From contig NZ_JAIUHR010000027.1 in the NCBI RefSeq assembly GCF_020165195.1, positions 30,895 to 94,894 on the forward strand: a stretch of 64,000 nucleotides of DNA, read 5' to 3'. The DNA comes from Mesorhizobium sp. CA14. GTDB lineage: Bacteria; Pseudomonadota; Alphaproteobacteria; Rhizobiales; Rhizobiaceae. The position numbers and the translations under genes were made by a program. Positions 15,751-24,097 of the stretch are shown here, in pieces. Positions within the stretch are counted from its first letter, which is position 1, and each line of letters begins with the position of its first letter. Under the pieces are notes generated by a model. It was not told the origin of the DNA and ran no database searches. It worked only from the letters and a program-made list of their open reading frames with translations.

Positions 15751-17028
15751 ATGTACTACCAGCTCTACGAACTGAACCATGCGGCGCTGCAGCCCGCGCG
15801 CCTCTACGCCGACGCGGTGCGGCTCTTCTACTCCAACCCGCTCAATCCGATTTCCCACACACCCTTCGGCCGCTCGGTGGCTGCGACCGCCGAGCTCTTC
15901 GAGCGCACCACCCGCCGCTACGGCAAGCCGCAATTCGGCCTGGACAAGACCATAGTCGACTGGAAAAACGTCGCCGTCACGGAAAAGACGGTCTGGTCGA
16001 AGCCCTTCTGCAACCTCATCCGTTTCGAGCGCGCGCTGCCCGCCGGCCGCAAGCCCGACCCGAAGCTTTTGATCGTGGCGCCGATGTCGGGCCATTACGC
16101 GACGCTGCTGCGCGGCACGGTCGAGGCGATGCTGCCGCATGCCGACGTCCATATCACCGACTGGGTCGATGCCCGCATGGTGCCGGTCTCGCAAGGCAGC
16201 TTCGATCTCGACGACTATATCGACTATGTCATCGACATGTTCCACACGCTCGGCCCCGACACGCATGTGATGGCCGTGTGCCAGCCTTCCGTTCCGGTGC
16301 TGGCGGCGGTGGCGGTGATGGAGAAGCGCGGCGACCCGTTCGTGCCCTCGACCATGACGCTGATGGGCGGTCCGGTCGACACCCGCCGCAATCCGACCGC
16401 GGTCAATCTCCTGGCCGAGGAAAAGGGCAGCGACTGGTTCCGCGACAATGTCATCATGCAGGCGCCGTGGCCGGTGCCGGGTTTCGGCCGCGAGGTCTAT
16501 CCGGGTTTCCTGCAGCTTTCCGGCTTCATGAGCATGAACCTCGATCGCCATATCATCGCCCACAAGGATTTCTTCATGCACCTTGTGAAGCATGACGGCG
16601 ACAGCGCCGAGAAGCACCGCGACTTCTATGACGAATATCTGGCGGTGATGGACCTGACGGCGGAATTCTACCTGCAGACGGTCGACACCGTGTTCGTGCG
16701 CCACGCTTTGCCGAAGGGCGAGATGACGCATCGCGGCGAGCCGGTCGATTCGCGGGCGATCCGCAACGTCGCGCTGCTGACCATCGAGGGCGAGAACGAC
16801 GACATTTCCGGGCTCGGCCAGACCCAGGCCGCGCATGACCTTTGCGTGAACGTCCCGGCCGACAAAAAAGCGCATTACATGCAGCCGGCTGTCGGCCATT
16901 ACGGCGTCTTCAACGGCTCGCGCTTCCGCTCGGAGATAGTGCCGCGCATCGTCGACTTCATTTCCAGCTATGGCCGCCAGAACCGGGTGGCGACAAAGCC
17001 GAAGCTGGTCCGTTCCGCAAAAGGCTGA
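15751..17028 (+). CDS. phaZ: Intracellular polyhydroxyalkanoate (PHB) depolymerase
   Basis: 425 aa, the usual length of intracellular PhaZ. There is no signal peptide. The family's lipase-box variant with a cysteine nucleophile is present (VMAVCQPSVPV, Cys177), as are DLDDYIDYVIDMF, the acidic site ENDDISGLGQT and the terminal His block GHYGVFNGSRF. It mobilises stored polyhydroxybutyrate in the cytoplasm by thiolytic or hydrolytic cleavage. It is monocistronic, with a possible PhaR site upstream. Confidence 0.93.
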   Translation: MYYQLYELNHAALQPARLYADAVRLFYSNPLNPISHTPFGRSVAATAELFERTTRRYGKPQFGLDKTIVDWKNVAVTEKTVWSKPFCNLIRFERALPAGRKPDPKLLIVAPMSGHYATLLRGTVEAMLPHADVHITDWVDARMVPVSQGSFDLDDYIDYVIDMFHTLGPDTHVMAVCQPSVPVLAAVAVMEKRGDPFVPSTMTLMGGPVDTRRNPTAVNLLAEEKGSDWFRDNVIMQAPWPVPGFGREVYPGFLQLSGFMSMNLDRHIIAHKDFFMHLVKHDGDSAEKHRDFYDEYLAVMDLTAEFYLQTVDTVFVRHALPKGEMTHRGEPVDSRAIRNVALLTIEGENDDISGLGQTQAAHDLCVNVPADKKAHYMQPAVGHYGVFNGSRFRSEIVPRIVDFISSYGRQNRVATKPKLVRSAKG

Positions 17029-17212
17029 ACGGCGCAACTCCTTCGTTCCGCCGCCGCCCGGCGGCTGGCGGTGTTGCGCCCATGCCTCTGTTGCGAAAGT
17101 GCCGCTACGGGATCGTCCAGGTAACCATGCCGTCAAACTGGCCGTCGTCTCTAATTGACACGGACTGTAAATCGCCCTTAACGTTTCGTTAATAAAAAAC
17201 AGGGCGGGGGCA

Positions 17213-17830
17213 ATGACTTCCTCAGCGATGACGCGGATACTGCGTTTGTGTGCAGCCGCAGGACTGGCGATCTCTGCGCATTGGGCGGTGCCGGCCTGGG
17301 CGGCGGGCGCGATGTCCACAGGCGGCCTAACGTCGCAGCCGATCGGCCATTATGATTTCTGCAAGTCGCATCCGAGCGAATGCAACATCCGCCCCGTCGA
17401 TCTCGATCCGGCCAGGATGACGGATAGCCTGTGGCGCCGGCTGATCAGCGTGACCGCCAAGGTCAACGCCGCCGTCAAGCCGATGAGCGACCTCGATCAC
17501 TATGGCAAGGACGAAGTCTGGGCCTATCCGGACGACGGCTATGGCGATTGCGAGGACTATGTGCTGGAAAAGCGGCGCCAGCTCTATCGCATGGGCATGT
17601 CGCTGGCCGACCTTTTGATCACCGTCGTGCGCAAGCCCGATGGCGAGGGCCATTCGGTACTGACGGTGCGCACCGACAAGGGCGACTACGTTCTCGACAA
17701 TCTGACCGACAAGGTCAAAGCCTGGGACGCGACCGGCTATCGTTTCCTCAAGCGCCAGGCGATCGACAACACCGGACGCTGGGTTTCGATCCGCGACGGT
17801 CAGGCGGTGCTTGTCGGCTCGGTGCAGTAG
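17213..17830 (+). CDS. Bacterial transglutaminase-like cysteine peptidase (BTLCP, PF06035)
   Basis: 205 aa with a signal peptide (~1-31, ending AVPAWAA). The catalytic triad is visible: Cys113 in DDGYGDCEDYVLEK, His147 in GEGHSVLTV, and Asp162 in VLDNLTD. An extra Cys pair (C50, C57) may form a disulfide. BTLCP proteins are periplasmic proteases. The LapG branch cleaves large adhesins under c-di-GMP control, but no lapD or adhesin gene is nearby, so that role is not assigned. Confidence 0.88.
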   Translation: MTSSAMTRILRLCAAAGLAISAHWAVPAWAAGAMSTGGLTSQPIGHYDFCKSHPSECNIRPVDLDPARMTDSLWRRLISVTAKVNAAVKPMSDLDHYGKDEVWAYPDDGYGDCEDYVLEKRRQLYRMGMSLADLLITVVRKPDGEGHSVLTVRTDKGDYVLDNLTDKVKAWDATGYRFLKRQAIDNTGRWVSIRDGQAVLVGSVQ

Positions 17831-17865
17831 GCAGAGCCGGTCGCGCCAACTTCAGTTTCGTCTTT

Positions 17866-17925
17866 CCAGCGCGCAGCAAGGAGCGCAGTGACGCGGCGTA
17901 GGCCCTAGATGACGAAGAGAGGGCT
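17866..17925. repeat. Remnant of palindromic repeat family C
   Basis: CAGC...AGCAAGGAGCGCAGTGACGC followed by CCCTAGATGACGAAGAG resembles one arm of the 14199 and 22501 repeats (AGCAAGGAGCGGAGCGACGC, CCCTAGAATGACGAAGAG). It appears degenerate and half length. Confidence 0.4.
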
Positions 17926-18026
17926 TCGCTCCCTCGAAAACATTTTTCCGCATCTCTCCATGAACCTTTTGCGTCCGGCCGGCGACACAAAGCCGTGGAA
18001 CACAAACCCAACCATGGAGAATTTCA

Positions 18027-18272
18027 ATGACTGCTTTCCTGCGAAACACCTTGCTTGCCGCCATAGCGGTGTCGGCCCTGACCGGATCGGCCCTGGCGGA
18101 CGAGACCACCAAAAGCTGTGCCAAGACCAATCTCAACGATCTGTGGAGCGGCCGCTGCTGCAGCGTCAGCTCCGCGAACTGCCTTGGCGGCGGAAATGGC
18201 CGCGATCATCAGGGCCATCAAGGCAACGGCGGCCGGGGCAGCACCAATGGCGGCAGCGCCGGCAAACCCTGA
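18027..18272 (+). CDS. Small secreted Cys- and Gly-rich protein, unknown function
   Basis: 81 aa with GGAG eight bases before the ATG. A signal peptide (FLRNTLLAAIAVSALTGSALA) is cleaved probably after ALA. The mature part has four Cys (C31, C44, C45, C52), consistent with disulfides, and a Gly/His/Asn-rich tail (GGGNGRDHQGHQGNGGRG). No family is recognised. Monocistronic. Confidence 0.6.
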   Translation: MTAFLRNTLLAAIAVSALTGSALADETTKSCAKTNLNDLWSGRCCSVSSANCLGGGNGRDHQGHQGNGGRGSTNGGSAGKP

Positions 18273-18344
18273 TCTCAAGACTTCAGACAAAGTCGAACCA
18301 AGCGCCAGCGGATAATGGCGATCCGCTGGTGCCAGATGCCTGAA

Positions 18345-18713
18345 TTATAGACGCCGACCAAGAGCGGCACGGATCGATGCGCTGAGGCGGCGCAGCTCCG
18401 CCTCATCGAGCCTCTCGATGCTCTCGGCCAGCAGATTGGCCAGCTCGGTCGCCGCCGGCGACAGGCCGGACGTGTCGATCCTGACCCTGGGGTGCGAGCT
18501 TTCCGCGAGGCGGGCGAGATCCTCGGCGTCGTCCCAGATGATGTTGAAATAGCCGATGATCTTCTGGATCAGCGTCCAGGTCGGCGCGCCGCGGCGGCCG
18601 TGCTCGAGCGCCGACAGATAGGCGGCGCTGACGCCGATGGCTTCGGCCATCGCCTTCTGGCTGACGCCGCGCTCGGCGCGCAGCGCCCTGAGCTTCTCGC
18701 CGAACGGGGTCAT
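18345..18713 (-). CDS. XRE-family helix-turn-helix transcriptional regulator
   Basis: 122 aa. An N-terminal Cro/C1-type HTH (residues ~5-60) has FGEKLRALRAERGVSQKAMA and GVSAAYLSALEHGRRG. The C-terminal helical part (~75-122) probably mediates oligomerisation. It lies 24 bp downstream of the Smr gene on the same strand, so it may end the Tim44-like/mltA/smr operon. The target is unknown. Confidence 0.85.
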   Translation of the reverse strand: MTPFGEKLRALRAERGVSQKAMAEAIGVSAAYLSALEHGRRGAPTWTLIQKIIGYFNIIWDDAEDLARLAESSHPRVRIDTSGLSPAATELANLLAESIERLDEAELRRLSASIRAALGRRL

Positions 18714-18737
18714 ACCGGCTGGCTCATTGCCGAATCC

Positions 18738-19262
18738 TCATGGGCGCGTCCGCCGCAGCCGAACATAGAGCGCGCCCGAGCCGCCATGGTTGCGGGCGGC
18801 ATGGTCGTGGCTGGAGACGAGGTGGCGGAAGGCAGGCGTCGACAGCCAGGCCGGCACGGCGCGGCGCAGGATGCCATCGCCGCCCGACGATGACCCTTTG
18901 CCGGTGATGATCAGCACGTAGCGGATGCCGCCGGCATGTGCGCGGTTGAGGAAGCTGAGCAGCAGCGAATAGGCCTCGTCCTGCGTCATGCCGTGCAGGT
19001 CGACGCGGCCTTCGATCGGCAGCCTGCCTTTTTTCAGCTTGTGCAGCGTCTGGTCGTCGAGCGAGTGCGCCACATGCGGCGGCTTCGGCTTGCCGGCCAC
19101 GGCCGCAACGCCGTTGGCGGCAGGTCGCGGCGGCTCGGGCTTGGGCTCGACGATGTCGGGGATCTCGACGGCGGCCTTACCCTTCAGCGGTCGGGCCGAG
19201 CGCGCCACCAGGTTCCAGAGGATGCGGTCGTCGTCGCTGAGATGGTCGTCGCGGCGGCTCAC
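18738..19262 (-). CDS. Smr-domain protein (Smr/MutS2 endonuclease-like)
   Basis: 174 aa from a GTG at 19262 that overlaps the stop of mltA (GTGA). A charged, Pro-rich linker (EPKPEPPRPAANGVAAV) precedes the Smr domain (~80-174), which shows VDLHGMTQDEAYSLLLSFL, LIITGKG and GGSGALYVRLRR. Smr domains are nicking endonucleases or RNA-cleaving modules. This small alphaproteobacterial type regularly follows mltA. An open frame continuing to 19619 is just the mltA shadow. Confidence 0.85.
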   Translation of the reverse strand: MSRRDDHLSDDDRILWNLVARSARPLKGKAAVEIPDIVEPKPEPPRPAANGVAAVAGKPKPPHVAHSLDDQTLHKLKKGRLPIEGRVDLHGMTQDEAYSLLLSFLNRAHAGGIRYVLIITGKGSSSGGDGILRRAVPAWLSTPAFRHLVSSHDHAARNHGGSGALYVRLRRTRP

Positions 19263-20389
19263 CTTGTCGCTCCATCCAGAAGCGCACGCGGCACCAGCGC
19301 AAAGAAATCGGCCGCGTTGCGGACCACGCCGGCGATCTCGCCGGCGGCATCGCCGGAGCCGGCGAAGAGGTCGCCGCGCGCCGGTCCGGTGATGGCGGAG
19401 CCGGTGTCCTGCGCGATCATCAGCCGCCGGAACGGTTTTTGATCGAAGGCGGTGAGGGTCGGCGCATCGATGTAGAAGGGCGTGCCGAATGTGTGCAGCA
19501 GCCGGTCGACCGCGACGGAGCGGCCGGGCGTCAGCGGCACCTTGGCGGCGGCGATCGGACCAAGCGCGGCATCGTCGACCGCGGCCTCGCGGAAGAAGAT
19601 ATAAGAGCGGTTTTGCCACAGGATCTCGTCGACCCTGTCGGGATGCGCCTTGAACCAGGCGCGGATCGACTGCATCGTCACCTTTTCCAGCGGGATTTCA
19701 CCGAGATCGCTCAAGATCTTGCCCGGGCCGGTGAAGCGCTGGCCGGACTTCGCGGCATAGGTAACGCGGGCGAGCCTGCCGTCGGTCATCTTCAGTCGTG
19801 CCGCGCCCTGCACATGGATGAAGAAGGCATCGACCTTCTCGGCGAGCCAGGCAATTTCGAGAGTCCGGCCGGCGAGCGCGCCGCGCTCGATTTCGCCACG
19901 GTCGAAATATTCGACCGGAACACCATCCGTCCGGCGGGCAAAGGCCAGATAGGCATCCATGCCGGCCGGCCGGTTGCCGTCGTCGATGTCGATCAGGTCG
20001 GCGGGGCGGGACAGCAGCGGCACGGTAAACCGCGCGGTCCTGACCGGCGAGGCCTCGACCTCAGGCTCGTAGAAGCCGGTGACGAGACCCGAGCCGTTTT
20101 CAGCCTTGACCAGCATCGGCGCGAAATGCCGTTCGAAGAAGGATCGCGCCTCTGACCTGCCCGGCGCCGAAACGGCACGCGCCTCGGCATAGGCATCGGC
20201 AAAGGCATTGAAGTCGACGCCCAACGATCCGGTGCGGTAAGGTTTTATCGGCGCGTGGAAGGCCGACCGGCGAAACGCAGCGAAGGCTGCGGCATGATCA
20301 TCCCCGCTCCACCCGGACAGGTCATCAAAAGATTTTTCGCTGAGTATGGGAGAGAGCGGCACGACTGGGGCCCCGCCGCTTAAGCTCAA
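19259..20389 (-). CDS. mltA: Membrane-bound lytic murein transglycosylase A (MltA)
   Basis: 376 aa from a TTG at 20389 overlapping the upstream stop (TTGA). It has MltA-family features: GLVTGFYEPEVEASP, FFIHVQGAARLKM, RVTYAAKSGQ, the 3D-like end block with AQDTGSAITGPARGDLF, and FFALVPR. It cleaves glycan strands forming 1,6-anhydromuramoyl ends. No signal peptide or lipobox is visible from this start; either export uses another route or the start is misjudged. Operon with the Tim44-like gene and smr. Confidence 0.88.
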   Translation of the reverse strand: MSLSGGAPVVPLSPILSEKSFDDLSGWSGDDHAAAFAAFRRSAFHAPIKPYRTGSLGVDFNAFADAYAEARAVSAPGRSEARSFFERHFAPMLVKAENGSGLVTGFYEPEVEASPVRTARFTVPLLSRPADLIDIDDGNRPAGMDAYLAFARRTDGVPVEYFDRGEIERGALAGRTLEIAWLAEKVDAFFIHVQGAARLKMTDGRLARVTYAAKSGQRFTGPGKILSDLGEIPLEKVTMQSIRAWFKAHPDRVDEILWQNRSYIFFREAAVDDAALGPIAAAKVPLTPGRSVAVDRLLHTFGTPFYIDAPTLTAFDQKPFRRLMIAQDTGSAITGPARGDLFAGSGDAAGEIAGVVRNAADFFALVPRALLDGATR

Positions 20390-21093
20390 TCTTCTTCTTC
20401 GGTGGCGACGAGCTTCCAGTTCGGGTCGCGCGAGCGGGTATCGCGGGCGAAGGTCCAGACATCCTTGACCTCGGCCACCGTCTCCGGGTCGCCATCGATG
20501 ACGGCGCCGGCCTGGTCGCGGGTCGCCGAGATCAGCTCGGAGACGACGCGCAGCGTGATATGCGCTTCCGAACCCTTCATTTCGGCGGCGACGATATCGG
20601 CCTTGTCGATGCCGACGAAGGAGGACTGGATCTTCTCCGACTTTGCCTCGCGTTCGCCGATCGCGGCGACGAAGCCGTCATAGACTTCGCGCGACAGGAG
20701 ATTCTTCAGCGTCTTACGGTCGCCGTCGGCATAGGCCATGACGATCATCTCATAGGCCATCTTGGCGCCGTCGACAAAGGTCTTGGGATCGAAGGACGGA
20801 TCGTTGTCCTTGATCGTGCGCAGGCCCCTGTTGAGGTCGGTATCCGGCTTGGCGAAGGCGTCGATCGCGGCATAGGTCTCGGCCGCGGGTTCGCCCGGCA
20901 TGCGCTTGCGCGGCAGCGACACGACATTTTCAGGCTTCTGCGCCACATCGGCCTCGCGCGTGCGGCTCGCCGAATAGGGATCGAAGGGCGGACGCTCGTT
21001 TCCGGTGCGACGTCCAAGCACGTTGCGCAGCTGGAAAAAGATCACAACTGCCGCAATCAGAAAGAAAATCGTGCCGAAGTCGAAGAAACCCAT
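20386..21093 (-). CDS. Tim44/TimA-domain membrane-anchored protein
   Basis: 235 aa from the ATG at 21093. One N-terminal transmembrane helix (FFDFGTIFFLIAAVVIFFQL) is followed by a disordered charged region and a Tim44-like domain (~95-230, with FVDGAKMAYEMIVMAYADGD and LKNLLSREVYDGF). Alphaproteobacterial TimA is the ancestor-like relative of mitochondrial Tim44. Its bacterial role is not well defined. It is the first gene of the operon with mltA and smr, and divergent from fxsA. Confidence 0.87.
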   Translation of the reverse strand: MGFFDFGTIFFLIAAVVIFFQLRNVLGRRTGNERPPFDPYSASRTREADVAQKPENVVSLPRKRMPGEPAAETYAAIDAFAKPDTDLNRGLRTIKDNDPSFDPKTFVDGAKMAYEMIVMAYADGDRKTLKNLLSREVYDGFVAAIGEREAKSEKIQSSFVGIDKADIVAAEMKGSEAHITLRVVSELISATRDQAGAVIDGDPETVAEVKDVWTFARDTRSRDPNWKLVATEEED

Positions 21094-21296
21094 ATTTTCC
21101 GCCAACTCGATCCCTGTCCTTGCCGCACCGGCGTAACCCCTCGGGGATCGCGGTCGCATAGCGTTCAACACCCAAAGCATATAGAACGGCAGGCGCTATC
21201 ATTCAAATCAAAGGCAGCCATACCTATCTAAAGGCGCCAAGGCCAGCGGCGATTGTCCGCCAGCGCCGCTAAAGAAGAAAGCGATCGGTCGAGACT

Positions 21297-21791
21297 TTGC
21301 GCATTTCCTTTATCCCGTTGTTCCTGCTCCTGCTGCCGCTGCTGGAGATCGCCGGCTTCGTCGTCGTCGGCCGGGAAATCGGCGCTTTGGCGACGGTCGG
21401 GCTGGTCATCCTGTCCAGCGTCGCCGGTAGCCTGCTGCTTCGGCATCAGGGTTTCGGCGTCATGGCGCGGGTGCGAACGGAAATGGATGCCGGACGCGAT
21501 CCCAGCCGCCAGCTCGCGCATGGCGCGATGATCGTGCTGGCGGCGATCCTTTTGATCATCCCGGGCTTCATCACCGACATCTTCGCCATTCTTCTCTTGT
21601 TGCCGCCGGTGCGCGACTTCGCCTGGCGCCTGCTCAAGAACCGCATCGTCATGGCGACCAGCTTCGGCCGCGGCTTTTCGGCCCGCCGGCGAGACAACGT
21701 CATCGACCTCGACGACAGCGACTATTCGCGCGACGATTATCCGAACCGGCCGGACCACAATTCGCCCTGGCGGCGGCTGAAAAACGATTAG
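21297..21791 (+). CDS. fxsA: FxsA family membrane protein
   Basis: 164 aa from a TTG at 21297. FxsA features are present: two or three hydrophobic segments (FIPLFLLLLPLLEIAGFVVVG, ALATVGLVILSSVAGSLLL, MIVLAAILLIIPGFITDIFAILLLLPPVR), with the conserved LLIIPGFITDI motif. The C-terminus is charged. In E. coli FxsA relieves F-exclusion of phage T7; its normal role is unclear. It is followed by secB on the same strand. Confidence 0.88.
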   Translation: MRISFIPLFLLLLPLLEIAGFVVVGREIGALATVGLVILSSVAGSLLLRHQGFGVMARVRTEMDAGRDPSRQLAHGAMIVLAAILLIIPGFITDIFAILLLLPPVRDFAWRLLKNRIVMATSFGRGFSARRRDNVIDLDDSDYSRDDYPNRPDHNSPWRRLKND

Positions 21792-21909
21792 TCCCGGACC
21801 TGTCGCCGATAGGGGCGGCAAAACTTGTTTTGTCCGGCCGAGCATGGTAGCGAACCCGCGATTTCAATCCGGTCAGCAATGCTGCCCAGGCAAAAGGACT
21901 TAAAGGCTC

Positions 21910-22413
21910 ATGGCCAGCAACGATGACGCGGCGACCGGCGCCGCCAACGGCAACGGCACCCAGAACCAGCCCTCGCTCAATGTGCTTGCGCAATATGTGA
22001 AGGACCTGTCCTTCGAAAGCCCCGGCGCGCCGAACTCGCTGCGCGGCCGCGACAAGGCACCGGGCATCGCCATCAATGTCAATGTCAACGCCAACCCGCT
22101 TTCGGACAAGCAGTTCGACGTCAACCTGACGCTGAACGCCAAGGCTTCCTTCGACCAGGAAGTGCTGTTCAACGTCGAGCTGGTCTATGGCGGCGTCTTC
22201 GCCATTTCGGGCTTCCCGCAGGAGCACATGCTGCCGCTGCTCTTCATCGAATGCCCGCGGCTGCTGTTCCCCTTTGCCCGCCAGATCATCGCCGACGCCA
22301 CCCGCAACGGCGGCTTCCCGCCGCTGATGCTCGACCCGATCGACTTCGCGCAGATGTTCCAGCAGAGGATCGCCGAAGACCAGGCTGCGGCGAGCAAGGT
22401 CCAGGTGAGCTGA
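21910..22413 (+). CDS. secB: Protein-export chaperone SecB
   Basis: 167 aa. After a hydrophilic Asn/Gly-rich N-terminus, the SecB core is clear: PSLNVLAQYVKDLSFESPGAP, INVNVNANPL, FDVNLTLNAKA, ELVYGGVFAI, and CPRLLFPFARQIIADATRNGGFPPLMLDPIDF. SecB tetramers keep preproteins unfolded and deliver them to SecA. The location between fxsA and dnaQ matches the alphaproteobacterial order. A rho-independent terminator follows. Confidence 0.96.
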   Translation: MASNDDAATGAANGNGTQNQPSLNVLAQYVKDLSFESPGAPNSLRGRDKAPGIAINVNVNANPLSDKQFDVNLTLNAKASFDQEVLFNVELVYGGVFAISGFPQEHMLPLLFIECPRLLFPFARQIIADATRNGGFPPLMLDPIDFAQMFQQRIAEDQAAASKVQVS

Positions 22414-22440
22414 GGCGAACCGGCGCCATATCGTATCGAG

Positions 22441-22466
22441 AGCCCGGCCCCGCGCCGGGCTTTTTT
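22441..22466 (+). terminator. Rho-independent terminator of secB
   Basis: AGCCCGGC (22441-22448) pairs with GCCGGGCT (22454-22461) around a 5-nt loop, directly followed by a run of T. It lies 28 bp after the secB stop. Confidence 0.9.
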
Positions 22467-22471
22467 GTTTA

Positions 22472-22694
22472 GACGTCGGAGATTGGCGAAAACCTCCGCG
22501 CGGTCGTCATTCCAGGGCGGAGCAAGGAGCGGAGCGACGCGCGCAGACCCTGGAATCCATGCCGTTACGCCAATGCGTTGCAACGGTTACAGAATTCTGC
22601 TCCGTTGCACCCTACGGCAACGGGCACGGCATGGATACTCGGGTCAAGCCCGAGTATGACGACGTCACGGAGATTTTCGCCAATCTCCAACGTC
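22472..22694. repeat. Composite nested palindromic repeat (family C copy 2 inside an outer inverted repeat)
   Basis: Outer arms of about 39 bp (22472-22510 and 22656-22694) are inverted copies sharing GGAGATTGGCGAAAA and GTCGTCAT. Inside lie a family C module (CGTCATTCCAGGG...CCCTGGAATCCATGCCG, 22505-22565) and a palindrome CATGGATACTCGGG/CCCGAGTATGACG (22630-22662). It fills the gap between the secB terminator and the convergent dnaQ. Confidence 0.75.
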
Positions 22695-22712
22695 AGCGCC
22701 AACAGCGCCCGC

Positions 22713-23417
22713 TCAACCCACCGCCACCTTGAGCCACAGCGCCTTTTCGCCGAGCGTCGAAACCAGACCGGCATGGGCCGCGCGGTCCGCTTCGCTCAGC
22801 CGCGGCGGCAGGGCGATGGGCCGGGCGCCGATGGAGATGTCGGTATCGGCCACCTCGCCGGCGCCGTTCATCTGCACGGCCACGGATTCCAGAACCAGCG
22901 CCGCCTGCTTGCCGCCGATGAGCTCGATATAGACCTCGGCCAGCAATTCGGAGTCGAGCAGCGCGCCGTGCTTGGTGCGGCGCGTGTTGTCGATGCCGTA
23001 GCGCCGGCAGAGCGCATCGAGCGAGTTCGGGCCCATCGGATGCTTGCGGCGGGCCAAAGCGAGCGTGTCGACGATGCGGCCGGGATCGATGGCCGGATGG
23101 TCGAGCCGGCTGTATTCGAGATTGAGGAAGCCGAGGTCGAAGGTGGCGTTGTGCGCGATCAGCTTGGCGCCGTCGGTGAAGGCCAGCCACTCATCGACGA
23201 TTTCGGCGAAGGTCGGCTTGCCGACCAGGTCGGCGGCGCTGATGCCATGCACGGCCTGCGCCTCGGAGTGGATGGCGCGGCCTTGCGGATTGATGAATTT
23301 GTGGAAGGTGCGGCCGGTCGGGAAACGGTTGACCAGCTCGACGCCGCCGAGCTCGATGATGCGGTCGTCGCGCAAATCGAGGCCGGTGGTTTCCGTATCG
23401 AAGATGATCTCACGCAT
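22713..23417 (-). CDS. dnaQ: DNA polymerase III epsilon subunit (3'-5' proofreading exonuclease)
   Basis: 234 aa. DEDDh exonuclease motifs are complete: ExoI IIFDTETTGL, ExoII LIAHNATFDLGFLNLEY, and ExoIII KHGALLDSELLAEVY with the catalytic His. It proofreads for the replicative polymerase. The ATG at 23417 is chosen; a TTG three codons upstream (23426), closer to GGAG, is possible. It ends the coaE-side gene group beside the putative origin, as in other Hyphomicrobiales. Confidence 0.94.
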   Translation of the reverse strand: MREIIFDTETTGLDLRDDRIIELGGVELVNRFPTGRTFHKFINPQGRAIHSEAQAVHGISAADLVGKPTFAEIVDEWLAFTDGAKLIAHNATFDLGFLNLEYSRLDHPAIDPGRIVDTLALARRKHPMGPNSLDALCRRYGIDNTRRTKHGALLDSELLAEVYIELIGGKQAALVLESVAVQMNGAGEVADTDISIGARPIALPPRLSEADRAAHAGLVSTLGEKALWLKVAVG

Positions 23418-23503
23418 TCGAATCAATCCACTCCAAGGAGCAGAATCACAAACCAGAACAAAATGGCAATGGGGACTGCTGTCAGCGGATGTCAGGAACC
23501 ATC

Positions 23504-24097
23504 CTAGTCCGACTTATCCCCCGTCAATTCGCCGATGATGGCGTCAACCGCCTTCCGCGCCGCGTCGAAGCCATTTCCGGTGTCGATGATGAAATCGGCC
23601 TGGCGGCGCTTTTCGGCGTCGGGCACCTGCTTGGCGAGGATAGATGAAAACCTCTCCTCGCTCATGCCCGGCCTGGCGAGCACGCGCTCGCGCTGGATTT
23701 CGGGCGACGCGGTGACGACCACGACCTTGTCGACGCGGCTGCGGCCGCCGGTTTCGAACAGCAGCGGGATGTCGAGCACTACAAGCGGCGCGCCGGCGGC
23801 GCGATGCGTTGCGAGAAACGCATCGGCGTCGGCGCGCACCAGCGGGTGAATGATTGCCTCGAGCTGCTTCAGCGCGGCCGGATCGCTGAGCACTTTTCCG
23901 GCGAGCTTGACCCGATCGACCGCGCCCGCCTGCGTCGTGCCCGGAAAAGCCTTCTCGACCAGGGGGGCTGCCTTGCCGGAATAAAGGCGATGCACGGTCT
24001 CGTCGGAATCATGCACCGGCACGCCGGCCTCGGCGAACATTTTCGCCGTGGTGGACTTGCCCATGCCGATCGATCCGGTGAGGCCAAGCACGATCAT
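23504..24097 (-). CDS. coaE: Dephospho-CoA kinase
   Basis: 197 aa. The P-loop GLTGSIGMGKST is at the N-terminus, followed by PVHDSDETVHRLY, IIHPLVRADADAFL and VLDIPLLFETGG, all CoaE hallmarks. It catalyses the last step of coenzyme A synthesis. The start ATG at 24097 overlaps the aroE stop (ATGA), so the two are translationally coupled. Confidence 0.95.
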   Translation of the reverse strand: MIVLGLTGSIGMGKSTTAKMFAEAGVPVHDSDETVHRLYSGKAAPLVEKAFPGTTQAGAVDRVKLAGKVLSDPAALKQLEAIIHPLVRADADAFLATHRAAGAPLVVLDIPLLFETGGRSRVDKVVVVTASPEIQRERVLARPGMSEERFSSILAKQVPDAEKRRQADFIIDTGNGFDAARKAVDAIIGELTGDKSD

